DNA of 6,412 nucleotides from Bacillus pseudomycoides DSM 12442 (GTDB taxonomy: Bacteria; Bacillota; Bacilli; Bacillales; Bacillaceae_G), in the NCBI RefSeq assembly GCF_000161455.1, contig NZ_CM000745.1, positions 5,340,283-5,346,694 of the forward strand, given 5' to 3'. The position numbers and the translations under genes are program-made. Shown here in pieces: positions 1 through 6,412 of this stretch. Under the pieces are notes generated by a model. It had not been told where the DNA came from. It saw only the letters and a list, made by a program, of their open reading frames with translations, and did not search any database. How positions within the stretch are numbered: position 1 is the first letter of the stretch; each line of letters starts with the position of its first letter.

Positions 1-535
1 TAAGGCACCGTACATTTCCCAAACTGAAAAATCAAAACAATAGGAGTGGAACAATGTCCAAACATCTTCTTCCGAGAAATCAAAGAGATTCTGATCGTTA
101 AACAAGAGACGTATCACGTTCCGGTGCTCCACCATGACCCCTTTCGGCTGTCCAGTAGATCCCGAGGTATAGATGATATAAGCCAAATCATCCGGACCAG
201 CTTCCACCTCCAGATCCGAAGGATCCTCTTTCTCCCATTCCCGTTTCCAAAGCTCCAGTACCTGTCCGGAATAATGGGCGGGAATGTCTTCTGCATACTG
301 GACGATCAGCTTCTCGGCCCCGCTATCTTCAAGCATATAGCGGATTCTTTCCTCCGGGTAATCCGGATCAATCGGAAGATAAGCTGCACCCGCCTTTAAT
401 ATACCGAGGATACTTATAATCATCTCGGGTGAACGATCGACTAGAAGGCCTACTATCTGTTCGCGACCTACCCCCTGCTTGTGAAGAAGGCGGGCCACTT
501 GGTTAGATTTTCTATGTAGTTCACCATACGACAAA
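1..535 (-). repeat. Direct repeat copy 1 (A-domain core), partner 3172-3706
   Basis: Positions 1-535 align without gaps to 3172-3706 at a constant offset of 3171, which is in frame. By hand count about 20 of the first 413 bases differ, and the run 329-413 matches 3500-3584 perfectly. Past 414 differences rise to about 22 in 118 bases. The repeat is the N-terminal core of the two A domains. Confidence 0.9.
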
Positions 536-609
536 CAATCTTCTCCCAGAGTTAAAGCAATCTTGTCTGGTGCCTTAGTAGCCTGTTCTACAAAAAGACT
601 TATCAATGT
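1..609 (-). other. Adenylation domain 2, N-terminal part (cut by window edge)
   Basis: This is the second module's A domain, from TLISLFVEQ through core A2 (ILKAGAAYLP), A3 (YTSGSTGQPKG) to A4 (FDFSVWEMYGAL) at the edge. Only the first three pocket residues (D, F, W) are visible. They match the threonine domain next door, and the DNA is close to identical, so threonine is a reasonable guess, but seven code positions lie outside the window. Confidence 0.93.
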
Positions 610-3600
610 TTTTTCCTGAGGGTAATCAACTTTCTGGTTATTAAACTGATGCAGAAGAGAAAATGTTTCCTCATTTTCGAGAAGCTGTTCATTCCTAAAC
701 CGCTGATCTAAATTATCAATCAAAATGTATAAAGCACGTTCAAAATAGCCTAAAAGTCTTTTAATAATTAAATCCGAAAAAGAAGAAACAATCCTGATTT
801 CAAATTGATTTAGAGTTGTAGAAATTGAAAAATCAAATAAAGTATTGGTTTTTTCATAACTCTCTTTTCTAGGGGTTATGGAATGCTTCTTGATATTTTC
901 ATATGTGTGAAAGTCTATGAAATTAAATAAAATATCAAAAACAGGGTTATCCAAAGCACTTGAAGCACCTATAGCTTCTGATATTCTTTTAAACGAAAGA
1001 CGTCCGAATTTTTTCTTATCAATTTGTTTTTTATGAACTTTTCTTAATAGCGTCTCCCAAGTCTCTTCTTTATCTATAGAAATCCTAAAAGGAATTGTGT
1101 TTAAAAAACAACCGAGCATTTTTTCAGCATCCTCAGTAACCGGCCTTGCGTTCTCAACCAAACCTATAGTTATATCACTTTCAAACGTGATCAACTTCAT
1201 TACAGAGAGGTAGGCAGTCAGGCAAATTGTTCTTATAGTAGTCTTCTCTTTTTTAGCAACTCGTTTAAGTTGTTGAAGAAGTTCAGGATTTAGCACTTTA
1301 GTAGTTGTTTTAGTTTCCTGTGTAGCTTCAAATGGAAGTTGAAGCCTCTTAAAATCTTTCAACTCCTTCTGCCAGTAAGTCGTTAGATCTTCCTGCTGGG
1401 AAACAACCATCTGGTCTACTATATAATCCTTATAGCTGCTCTTCAGTTGAGACAGTTCTACAGAACCAGTTTTCAACTTGAAATATACGCCTACTAACTC
1501 CGTCATAAAAGAGGCGACACTCCAGCCATCCATAATGGCATGATGGACTATCCAAGCAAAAGCGACCTGACGGTCGTTTAACCTATACACCCGAAGCCTC
1601 CAAAGGGGATCCTCTTTTAGCTCAAACGGATTCTGACGATCTTCCAAAAGAGAACGCTCAATAAAATCTTCCTGCTCTTTTTCTGTATATACTGATAGAT
1701 CATGCTCTATAATATCGACTGGAACTGACTGGTAGACAACTTGAAGAGGCACAGATCCTTCATCTAAGAAAAAGCCCGTTCGTAAAATTTCATGTTTATT
1801 CATTAATAAGGTCATAGCTTCAGTTAATTTTTCCACTTCAAATGAAGCATCCTCTAGCTGATAAACAAGTTGGTCATGATAAAACGCTTCTTCTGGATAT
1901 TTCAAAGAATAAAAAACCATTCCCTGCTGGATATCACTCATTGGATACACATCAACCACTTTATAAGCTAAAGAGACGTGCTCCGTAAGGAACCTACTCT
2001 TCGAATCCTGCAATTCTTTTCTTTTTTCTATTCGTTCCTCTTCCAGTGAAAAACTTTGTGTACCGGCATACGCGACTAGCTCTTTTATAGTTGGATATTC
2101 ATACAAATCTTTAATCTGAATAGCCCAGTCCATTTTCCTATTCATAAAACTAATCAATCCGATGGCTTTGATAGAGTCTCCGCCCAGATTGAAAAAGCTG
2201 TCACTTACACCAAGAGAGGTACCTAAAAACTCTTCCCAGATAGACCGTACACGGCCTTCCAGCGGATTCCGGGGCTCCTCATGGATAACACCTTTCATTT
2301 TCGGAGCCGGAAGCCTGTGGCGATCCACCTTACCATTGGAAGTGAGTGGCATCATTTCAAGCTGAATGAAATAAGAAGGAACCATATAAAATGGAACTCT
2401 TTTGGCCAATTCCATCCGGAGTCCCGAAGGACTCAATTCCTCTTCGGCTGTATAATAGGCAGCCAAAGCTTGTCCCTGTTCCTCTTCAAAAGCTTGTACA
2501 AAAACTTCTCTAATTCCGCTACAGAGAAGTAGCTGGGTCTCAACCTCTCCTAATTCGATCCGGTGGCCGCGGATTTTAACCTGGTCATCCATTCTTCCAA
2601 GGTACTCCAGATTTCCATCTTCCAGCCACCGGGCCAAGTCGCCTGTTTTGTACATCCGCTCTCCCGGCTGGAACGGATTTTCGACAAAGCGCTCTTCCGT
2701 TAAATCCGGCCGGTTCAAATAACCTCTGGTCACACCTTCCCCGGCCACATACATTTCACCACCAACTCCAATAGGTAGGAGGTTCTTCTGGCTACCCAGC
2801 ACATACACTTGAAGGGTAGGAATCGGCTTTCCAATATTGCTGATGTTAGTCTCAATTTCTTTTTCAGTGATTTCCTTATACGTGACATGAACAGTCGTTT
2901 CCGTAATCCCGTACATATTAATCAACTGTGTGGAAGGATAGGCCGCTTTCCAGTCCTTCAGCTGTAGAGGGGATAGCTTTTCACCCCCAAAAATGACTTT
3001 GCGGACAGGCATCTCGGCCGGCTTTAGCTTTTTCATCTGGTGAGAAAGCTGATAAAACGCCGTAGGCGTCTGGTTCAAGATGGTCACCTTCTCTTTAAGT
3101 AGAAGCTCGGCAAAAGCCTCCGGATCACGAGCCACAAAAGATGGAACAAGAACTAATCGGCCTCCATACAACAGGGCGCCATACATTTCCCAAACCGAAA
3201 AATCAAAACAATAGGAGTGGAACAATGTCCAAACATCTTTTTCTGAGAAATCAAAGAGACTCTGATCGTTAAACAAGAGACGTATCACGTTCCGGTGCTC
3301 CACCATGACTCCTTTCGGCTGTCCAGTAGATCCCGAGGTATAGATGATATAAGCCAAGTCTTCCGGACCAGCTTCCGCTTCCAGATCCGAAGGATCTTCT
3401 TTCTCCCATTCCCGTTTCCAAAGCCCCAGTACCTGTCCGGAATAATGAGCGGGAACGTCTTCTGCATACTGGACGATCAGCTTCTCGGCTCCGCTGTCAT
3501 CAAGCATATAGCGGATTCTTTCCTCCGGGTAATCCGGATCAATCGGAAGATAAGCTGCACCCGCCTTTAATATACCGAGGATACCTACAATCATCTCAAC

Positions 3601-3885
3601 CGAACGATTAACCAGGAGGCCCACTACCTGTTCGCGGCCTGCCCCCTGTTTCTGAAGAAGGCGAGCCACTTGGTTGGATTTTCTATGCAGTTCACTATAA
3701 GACAGGTTATCTTTTCCTATTGTCAAGGCGATCCTGTCTGGTGTCTTCATAGCTTGCTCATGGAAAAGATCTACAATTGTTTTTTTTCGCGGGTATTCCG
3801 CCATGGTATTATTGAAATCTACTAATAACTTCTGTTTCTCCACGTTTGATACAATACTAATTTCCGAGAGTTTAATTTTCGACAA
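1..3885 (-). CDS. Nonribosomal peptide synthetase, A-PCP-C-A fragment (open, runs off left edge; 5' end lost to decay)
   Basis: This frame is open for 1295 codons, from an in-frame TAA at 3897-3895 to the window edge. It encodes NRPS domains in the order A (residues about 36-520), PCP (about 540-605), C (about 645-1078) and a second A (from about 1093, incomplete). Such enzymes activate an amino acid as its adenylate, load it on the carrier arm and condense it with the upstream peptide. The first residues (LSEISIVSNVEKQKLLVDFN) are the usual C-to-A junction, so the true protein began far upstream. No convincing start exists: TTG at 3885 directly abuts a GGAAGGGG run, too close for a ribosome site, and ATG at 3804 has none. 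The frame is therefore best read as the surviving 3' part of a broken gene. In the same frame just upstream lie the decayed C-domain pieces. There is no epimerase or thioesterase domain in view. Domain identity is certain; whether it is expressed is not. Confidence 0.93.
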   Translation of the reverse strand, partial: MSKIKLSEISIVSNVEKQKLLVDFNNTMAEYPRKKTIVDLFHEQAMKTPDRIALTIGKDNLSYSELHRKSNQVARLLQKQGAGREQVVGLLVNRSVEMIVGILGILKAGAAYLPIDPDYPEERIRYMLDDSGAEKLIVQYAEDVPAHYSGQVLGLWKREWEKEDPSDLEAEAGPEDLAYIIYTSGSTGQPKGVMVEHRNVIRLLFNDQSLFDFSEKDVWTLFHSYCFDFSVWEMYGALLYGGRLVLVPSFVARDPEAFAELLLKEKVTILNQTPTAFYQLSHQMKKLKPAEMPVRKVIFGGEKLSPLQLKDWKAAYPSTQLINMYGITETTVHVTYKEITEKEIETNISNIGKPIPTLQVYVLGSQKNLLPIGVGGEMYVAGEGVTRGYLNRPDLTEERFVENPFQPGERMYKTGDLARWLEDGNLEYLGRMDDQVKIRGHRIELGEVETQLLLCSGIREVFVQAFEEEQGQALAAYYTAEEELSPSGLRMELAKRVPFYMVPSYFIQLEMMPLTSNGKVDRHRLPAPKMKGVIHEEPRNPLEGRVRSIWEEFLGTSLGVSDSFFNLGGDSIKAIGLISFMNRKMDWAIQIKDLYEYPTIKELVAYAGTQSFSLEEERIEKRKELQDSKSRFLTEHVSLAYKVVDVYPMSDIQQGMVFYSLKYPEEAFYHDQLVYQLEDASFEVEKLTEAMTLLMNKHEILRTGFFLDEGSVPLQVVYQSVPVDIIEHDLSVYTEKEQEDFIERSLLEDRQNPFELKEDPLWRLRVYRLNDRQVAFAWIVHHAIMDGWSVASFMTELVGVYFKLKTGSVELSQLKSSYKDYIVDQMVVSQQEDLTTYWQKELKDFKRLQLPFEATQETKTTTKVLNPELLQQLKRVAKKEKTTIRTICLTAYLSVMKLITFESDITIGLVENARPVTEDAEKMLGCFLNTIPFRISIDKEETWETLLRKVHKKQIDKKKFGRLSFKRISEAIGASSALDNPVFDILFNFIDFHTYENIKKHSITPRKESYEKTNTLFDFSISTTLNQFEIRIVSSFSDLIIKRLLGYFERALYILIDNLDQRFRNEQLLENEETFSLLHQFNNQKVDYPQEKTLISLFVEQATKAPDKIALTLGEDCLSYGELHRKSNQVARLLHKQGVGREQIVGLLVDRSPEMIISILGILKAGAAYLPIDPDYPEERIRYMLEDSGAEKLIVQYAEDIPAHYSGQVLELWKREWEKEDPSDLEVEAGPDDLAYIIYTSGSTGQPKGVMVEHRNVIRLLFNDQNLFDFSEEDVWTLFHSYCFDFSVWEMYGAL
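652..1953 (-). other. Condensation domain
   Basis: The domain starts at VYPMSDIQQGMVFYS (residue 646 on). The catalytic motif HHAIMDG lies at 1545-1525 (first His is residue 781), about 135 residues in, as usual. Later landmarks are the TYWQKEL segment, ENARPVT, and MLGCFLNTIPFRI, the GxFxNTxPxR core. It would join the upstream peptide to the threonine or other residue loaded by the following module. There is no epimerase domain upstream, so an LCL type is likelier than DCL; I infer this from context only. The motifs all look intact, unlike the dead C domain further upstream. Confidence 0.9.
2071..2268 (-). other. Peptidyl carrier protein (thiolation) domain
   Basis: The domain follows the A10 core after a short linker. 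It carries the phosphopantetheine attachment motif FFNLGGDSIKAI; the modified serine is residue 571 (codon 2175-2173). Spacing to the A10 lysine (52 residues) and to the next C domain is normal. It would hold the threonine activated by the preceding A domain. The motif is intact. A charged linker of about 40 residues, rich in Glu, Lys and Arg, joins it to the C domain. Confidence 0.93.
2326..3780 (-). other. Adenylation domain 1, predicted L-threonine
   Basis: This complete A domain (about residues 36-520 of the open frame) shows the family cores in order: LKAGAAYLPID (A2), YTSGSTGQPKG (A3, residue 183 on), FDFSVWE (A4), NMYGITE (A5), GEMYVAGEGVTRGYLNRP (A6), YKTGDLARW (A7), GRMDDQVKIRGHRIELGE (A8) and NGKVDR with the catalytic lysine at residue 519 (A10). 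Placing it by eye on the GrsA Phe domain gives pocket residues D228, F229, W232, N271, I298, G300, M324, V332, H333 and K519. This reads DFWNIGMVHK, the published code for threonine. The substrate call rests on that exact match and on the hand alignment. All core motifs look functional. Confidence 0.92.
3172..3706 (-). repeat. Direct repeat copy 2 (A-domain core), partner 1-535
   Basis: This is the second copy, lying in the complete threonine A domain. The identical silent sites show that the similarity is at DNA level and recent, not just conserved protein sequence. Confidence 0.9.
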
Positions 3886-4770
3886 CCCCTTCCATTAACC
3901 TTTTATAATATTCAAGAAAACGGTAAATAGTTTCTTCTCCTAAAAGAGCAGTGTTGTATTCCAGTCTTAGTAAAAAAGAATTTCCCAGTGATAAATATGT
4001 AAAAGAAAATCAAATTTGGATGTATAATTACTTTCAACTTACAAACTAATCTGCAGATCACCAATTTTGTAATAATCAATGAGTTCATTTTGATAAATGA
4101 ACATCGTCTGAAATGATGGTGATATACTGCGGCTTAGCCTGTATAGAGATGCAGCAGAAATGAATAAAGAATAAATTTGTAAACATAAGGTGTAACATTT
4201 ATTCTTTTACAATGTTGATGAATTTTTTTCCAAAAGAGACTCTATCTGCAAGTCAAGATAATTTCCGTCATAAGTGAGTACGACTGCTTTTCTGGAATTA
4301 TATGAAAATTTAATGCAAGAAATCTTACATCTATCATTTTTCAATATTCAATCTTTTAAGAGAAGCAGCTCTCCTATCGAAGATAAAGTGGTTCAACCAA
4401 TTAACGTATTATAAATACTGAAACTCAATCCTCTTAAGTGATACTTCTCCTCTGTTTCTGAGCTGCTGATGTGTCTCTATGGGTTCTTTTTCAAATAAAT
4501 TAGTGAACCATCCGTCAGTAATTATATGTTTGACAGATTCAGCCAGAATGGAATAGTCACTGTCAATCATAAAAATTTTTATACGAATTAACGAATCGTG
4601 TGAAAAATCAAAAGGCGTATCAACTTTTTTAGATAATCTCTTGCTTTTTAGATTCTTTGTTTCCTTATGCATGAGAAGAAAGATCCACACCGTAAATAAT
4701 AGATAGACAATTCTGATAATGAAACATTGGTTGTCACCAGATATTTCAAAATGAGTCTGTTAATTCTCAT
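3886..4770 (-). pseudogene. Decayed NRPS condensation domain
   Basis: Pieces of a C domain are read in order. First comes NQCFIIRIVYLL (about 4730), then VDTPFDFSHDSLIRIKIF and the catalytic-motif relic KHIITDG (4531-4511; the second His is kept, the first is Lys). EFQYL, stop, YVNWLNHF follows near 4420-4385. After a frameshift come LTYDGNYLDLQIESLLEK, LSRSISPSFQTMFIYQNE, YYKIGDLQIS and NYTSKFDFLL. The last lead in frame into the intact A domain. In that downstream frame there are stops at 4209, 4041, 3969, 3942 and 3897. A short stretch IYRFLEYYKRLMEGVVEN (about 3932-3879) sits in another frame. The family normally needs about 430 residues; deletions have removed the region after VYLL and the NTxPxR core. 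The minus-strand frame 4690-4409 alone is one of these pieces, not a separate gene. Decay is certain; exact fragment edges are approximate. Confidence 0.88.
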
Positions 4771-4820
4771 GTCGATTTACCATTTATTGCCCCTTTAAAT
4801 ACTCCACATGTAGTAATTCT

Positions 4821-5140
4821 TTAAAATGAGGGGTAAATGTGGAGGCATAGAAAGGAAAGTATGGGACTTTCTAATACACAAACTATAGACTTGTCTGCGA
4901 AGGCATCAAAAGAGTTCATCTCTTTTAATTCCATTACAGAATGCGGAAGTTCGGTATCACTATAATTGCAAAATAGCAAATTGATCTTTGCTTCCTCATT
5001 TGGAAGCAGGAAAACAAAACAACCGAAAGCTCTCATTAATATCTCAAGTAGAATACTGGGAGCGTCTTCAGTAAGCGAAATATCATTCTAGTAAAACGCT
5101 TCTGGACCGCCTCCATGATCCATGGATTCTAAACACTTGA
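4821..5140 (-). pseudogene. Decayed C-terminal part of an upstream NRPS adenylation domain
   Basis: The frame from 5087 down to the TAA at 4823-4821 reads like the segment between cores A8 and A10. It contains SLTEDAPSILLEI, then VFLLPNEEAKINLL, NYSDTELP and VCVLESPIL. These line up with VFVQAFEEEQGQALAAYY, AEEELS and FIQLEMMPLT of the intact A domain in this window. Just upstream KCLESMDH resembles YLGRMDH of core A8, interrupted by a TAG at 5090-5088. The NGKxDR core with its lysine is lost. This would be the A domain of the module before the dead C domain. The match is by eye; the middle is convincing and the ends are weak. Confidence 0.65.
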
Positions 5141-5153
5141 ACCGAGATACATT

Positions 5154-5306
5154 CTACGAGGAAACCGTAGGAAGACCTCCTATTCTGAGAGCAGTTTTAG
5201 TATTACAAAATGTAATTTTAAAATCCTTTATATCGTCTATACTTCTTAGTTTTTCTTTTAAGACTTCAATAGTTTTAGAATTCCCTAAATATTCGACCTC
5301 CCTCAA
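5154..5306 (-). pseudogene. Possible further A-domain remnant (core A6-A7 region), unproven
   Basis: A 50-codon open stretch in the same frame as the A8-A10 relic reads REVEYLGNSKTIEVL through TALRIGGLPTVSS, ending at a TAG at 5156-5154. LRIGGLP could be a mutated YRTGDLA (core A7): the bases under it differ from a typical A7 coding sequence at few places, and its distance to the MDH of core A8 is right. The first half is not recognisable. It could equally be an unrelated fragment. There is no usual start codon with a placed ribosome site. Confidence 0.35.
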
Positions 5307-5474
5307 AATATAAAAAACCGAATAATTTTATATAAAAAAAATACATTTTTCTCAATACAAGTAAAAGTTTACCACTATTTATTAACTTTTGAATAGAGTT
5401 TTTTTATATTATTAGTAATAATTTAAATATTAATAATAAATTTTAAATAAAATATAAAATCCCAACATATAATC
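5307..5474. other. AT-rich stretch without a gene
   Basis: This segment is almost entirely A and T and has no open frame of note on either strand. It separates the NRPS relic from the group II intron 3' end. It includes an imperfect AT palindrome at 5409-5439. I see no convincing promoter or terminator. Confidence 0.6.
5409..5439. repeat. Imperfect AT-only palindrome
   Basis: The left arm TTATTAGTAATAATTT and the right arm AAATATTAATAATAA are near reverse complements with no spacer. With so little GC the hairpin would be weak, and in such AT-rich DNA it may be chance. Confidence 0.4.
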
Positions 5475-5479
5475 AATTG

Positions 5480-5514
5480 AGATAGAGGGAGGGGACTAAC
5501 TTCTGTCGGCCTCA
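5480..5514 (-). ncRNA. Group II intron domain VI and 3' splice region (approximate)
   Basis: Directly after domain V the minus strand reads GAGGCCGACAG ... CCCCTCCCTC. Its GAGG and CCTC arms can pair, as in domain VI, which carries the branch-point adenosine. The intron 3' end should fall near 5478-5483 in CTATCTCAAT; the exact base is not fixed from the sequence alone. Confidence 0.55.
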
Positions 5515-5548
5515 AACCACCGTACATACGGTTCCATATACAGCGGTT
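5515..5548 (-). ncRNA. Group II intron domain V
   Basis: This 34-nt hairpin begins AACCGC and ends GTGGTT on the minus strand. A 6-bp lower stem, a further 4-bp helix, a two-base bulge on the 3' side, a 4-bp upper helix and a GAAC loop can be paired by hand. This is the fixed 34-nt geometry of domain V, the catalytic heart of the intron, and its place just after the maturase relic is as expected. Confidence 0.85.
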
Positions 5549-6300
5549 CAAAATTACACGCAATTGTTCATAATCTTATCGTTAGGCTCTTCAATCCTTG
5601 TTTTCGCAGTATCCATTTCAAAAAATCCCCTATTTGTATGCTTTCTCTCCAGCACCTAATTATTTCCTTAGATGTTCGATTCCAGTTCTTCGGTTCTTCC
5701 ACTCCTTCCATAGAATCATTCTCAGTCTACGTGTAAACCCACCTTCAAGTTCTTTTAGTTTCGATGGTGTATCCATGAGTTTGTAGCATCCTATCCATTC
5801 AATAAAGTACTAATTCAATTCTTTTATTCGGTTTTCCATCTTTATATATTACTTTCTTAACATCATTTCCCGAGTTCTGCTTTGGATCTTAAAATACTTA
5901 TTTGGAAAATCCTGACTTTTTAATTTATCTAGAATAATATTAGATAAAAGCAGAATCAATGGACCACCGTATACAAAATTTATCATAATCCTCCTTGTGA
6001 AGTTCCTTCTGTGTTTAGGTTGACTAATCCGTTGTCCATTATTCCTGCTTGTAGGTATGTACAGATTAATCTAAGATGCTTAATCTTTTGAGAGTGTGTC
6101 ATCATAGGTCTGTCATAGTTTTATCTTATCGAAGAATTTTTCAAAATCTATGTCTATTACCTATAACCTTCTTCTATATAAACTTGCTCCAATCTGATTA
6201 CATCATGTGAACGTTCCCCCAGACAAAATTCAAGACTTAGAAAAAACCGGGGCGTATATACTCGTTAGAACTTTGGAAATAGACTGTTGAAAAGAAAGCT
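5549..6300 (-). pseudogene. ltrA-like: Group II intron reverse transcriptase/maturase remnant
   Basis: Family blocks appear in the right order but in changing frames. QQSISKVLTSIYAPVF (6289 on) matches the IQQAI..VL.PI.EP.FS block. RSHDVIRLEQVYIEEGYR (6213-6160) comes next, then VIDIDFEKFFDKI (6160 on; polymerase motif A with its Asp). TYLQAGIMDNGLVN and EGTSQGG follow (6060-5990), interrupted by TGA at 5985-5983, then GGPLILLLSNIILD (5968-5927). The X/maturase region reads FIEWIGCYKLMDTPSKL and FTRRLRMILWKEW (5806-5699), then NRRTGIEHLRK. The YADD block between LLSNI and the X domain is not found, so a deletion is likely. The whole is too short for the usual protein of about 400-600 residues. 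Confidence 0.85.
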
Positions 6301-6412
6301 TTCCGCCTTCCTTCAGGCTATGACATACCCTTGTCTTAAGCTACAGCTACTATCACCCTTACAGTCCAGAGCTTCACCTATGCCGGGTACAAAAAAACTT
6401 TCAGCCAGTTTG

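Larger units (their letters stand above)
5478..6412 (-). mobile_element. Degraded group II intron, 3' part
   Basis: The element reads on the minus strand from beyond the right edge to about 5478. It contains relics of the intron-encoded reverse transcriptase/maturase, then domain V (5548-5515) and a domain VI-like segment. Group II introns are self-splicing RNAs that move by retrohoming with their encoded protein. Here the protein frame is broken many times and the polymerase active site is missing, so it cannot move by itself. The stretch 6300-6412 has no clear coding match. Its RNA-like sequence (for example AAGGAAGGCGGAAAGC on the minus strand) could be intron domain I brought close by deletion, but this is only a guess. 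Confidence 0.8.

Noticed and set aside
46..399. Plus-strand open frame opposite the second A domain, with a near-identical partner at 3295-3570
   Set aside because: It is the antisense shadow of the duplicated A-domain core; the two shadows resemble each other only because the DNA is repeated.
2162..2532. Two overlapping plus-strand open frames
   Set aside because: They lie antisense to the PCP and A10 coding region of the intact NRPS and have no family features.
3883..3885. TTG as a true start with GGAAGGGG as ribosome site
   Set aside because: There is no spacing between the run and the codon, and the encoded N-terminus is the tail of a C domain.
4409..4690. Minus-strand 93-codon frame as a separate small gene
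   Set aside because: Its sequence (PFDFSHDSLIRIKIF, KHIITDGW) is the middle of a C domain and the family match goes on past its stop, so it is a pseudogene piece.
5020..5120. Minus-strand reading VQKRFTRMI, resembling a motif of animal LINE reverse transcriptases
   Set aside because: It is a short chance match in a frame that ends soon after; the neighbouring frame has a longer ordered match to an A domain.
5122..5313. Plus-strand 63-codon frame
   Set aside because: It has no recognisable motif or ribosome site and overlaps the minus-strand A-domain relic.
5598..5786. Plus-strand 62-codon frame
   Set aside because: It is antisense to the maturase X-domain relic.
1..6412. CRISPR array, tRNA or rRNA gene, riboswitch, toxin-antitoxin pair
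   Set aside because: I looked on both strands and saw no regular short repeats, cloverleaf or other supporting sequence.

Overview
The window lies in a secondary-metabolite locus of a low-to-middle GC bacterium, most likely a member of the Bacillota (a Bacillus/Paenibacillus-like genome is the best guess, from the codon use, the NRPS style and the group II intron type; this is inference, not proof). Everything recognisable is on the minus strand.

Right edge to about 5475: a decayed group II intron. Pieces of its reverse transcriptase/maturase can be read in order in several frames, the catalytic YADD block is missing, and a well-preserved 34-nt domain V hairpin with a following domain VI marks the intron 3' end. 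About 5307-5474 is very AT-rich and holds no gene.

About 5306 to 3886: a ruined stretch of a nonribosomal peptide synthetase (NRPS) gene. It holds the C-terminal part of an adenylation (A) domain (about 5140-4821, perhaps from 5306). A deletion has removed its carrier protein and most of the N-terminal part of the next domain. A condensation (C) domain follows, riddled with stops, frameshifts and internal deletions (about 4770-3886).

3885 to 1: the same NRPS gene becomes fully open for 1295 codons and runs off the left edge. Domain order is A - PCP - C - A(partial). The first A domain is complete and carries the ten-residue code DFWNIGMVHK, the published threonine code. PCP and C have intact active-site motifs (LGGDS, HHAIMDG). 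The second A domain ends in its core A4 region at the window edge and is nearly identical in DNA to the first over its first 413 bases, which points to recent gene conversion or module duplication.

Taken together, this is a once multi-modular, threonine-incorporating NRPS whose upstream modules have died while the downstream modules are still open. A group II intron relic lies just upstream. I found no new biological system; the value lies in the anatomy of a synthetase caught in mid-decay and in the conversion tract between its A domains.
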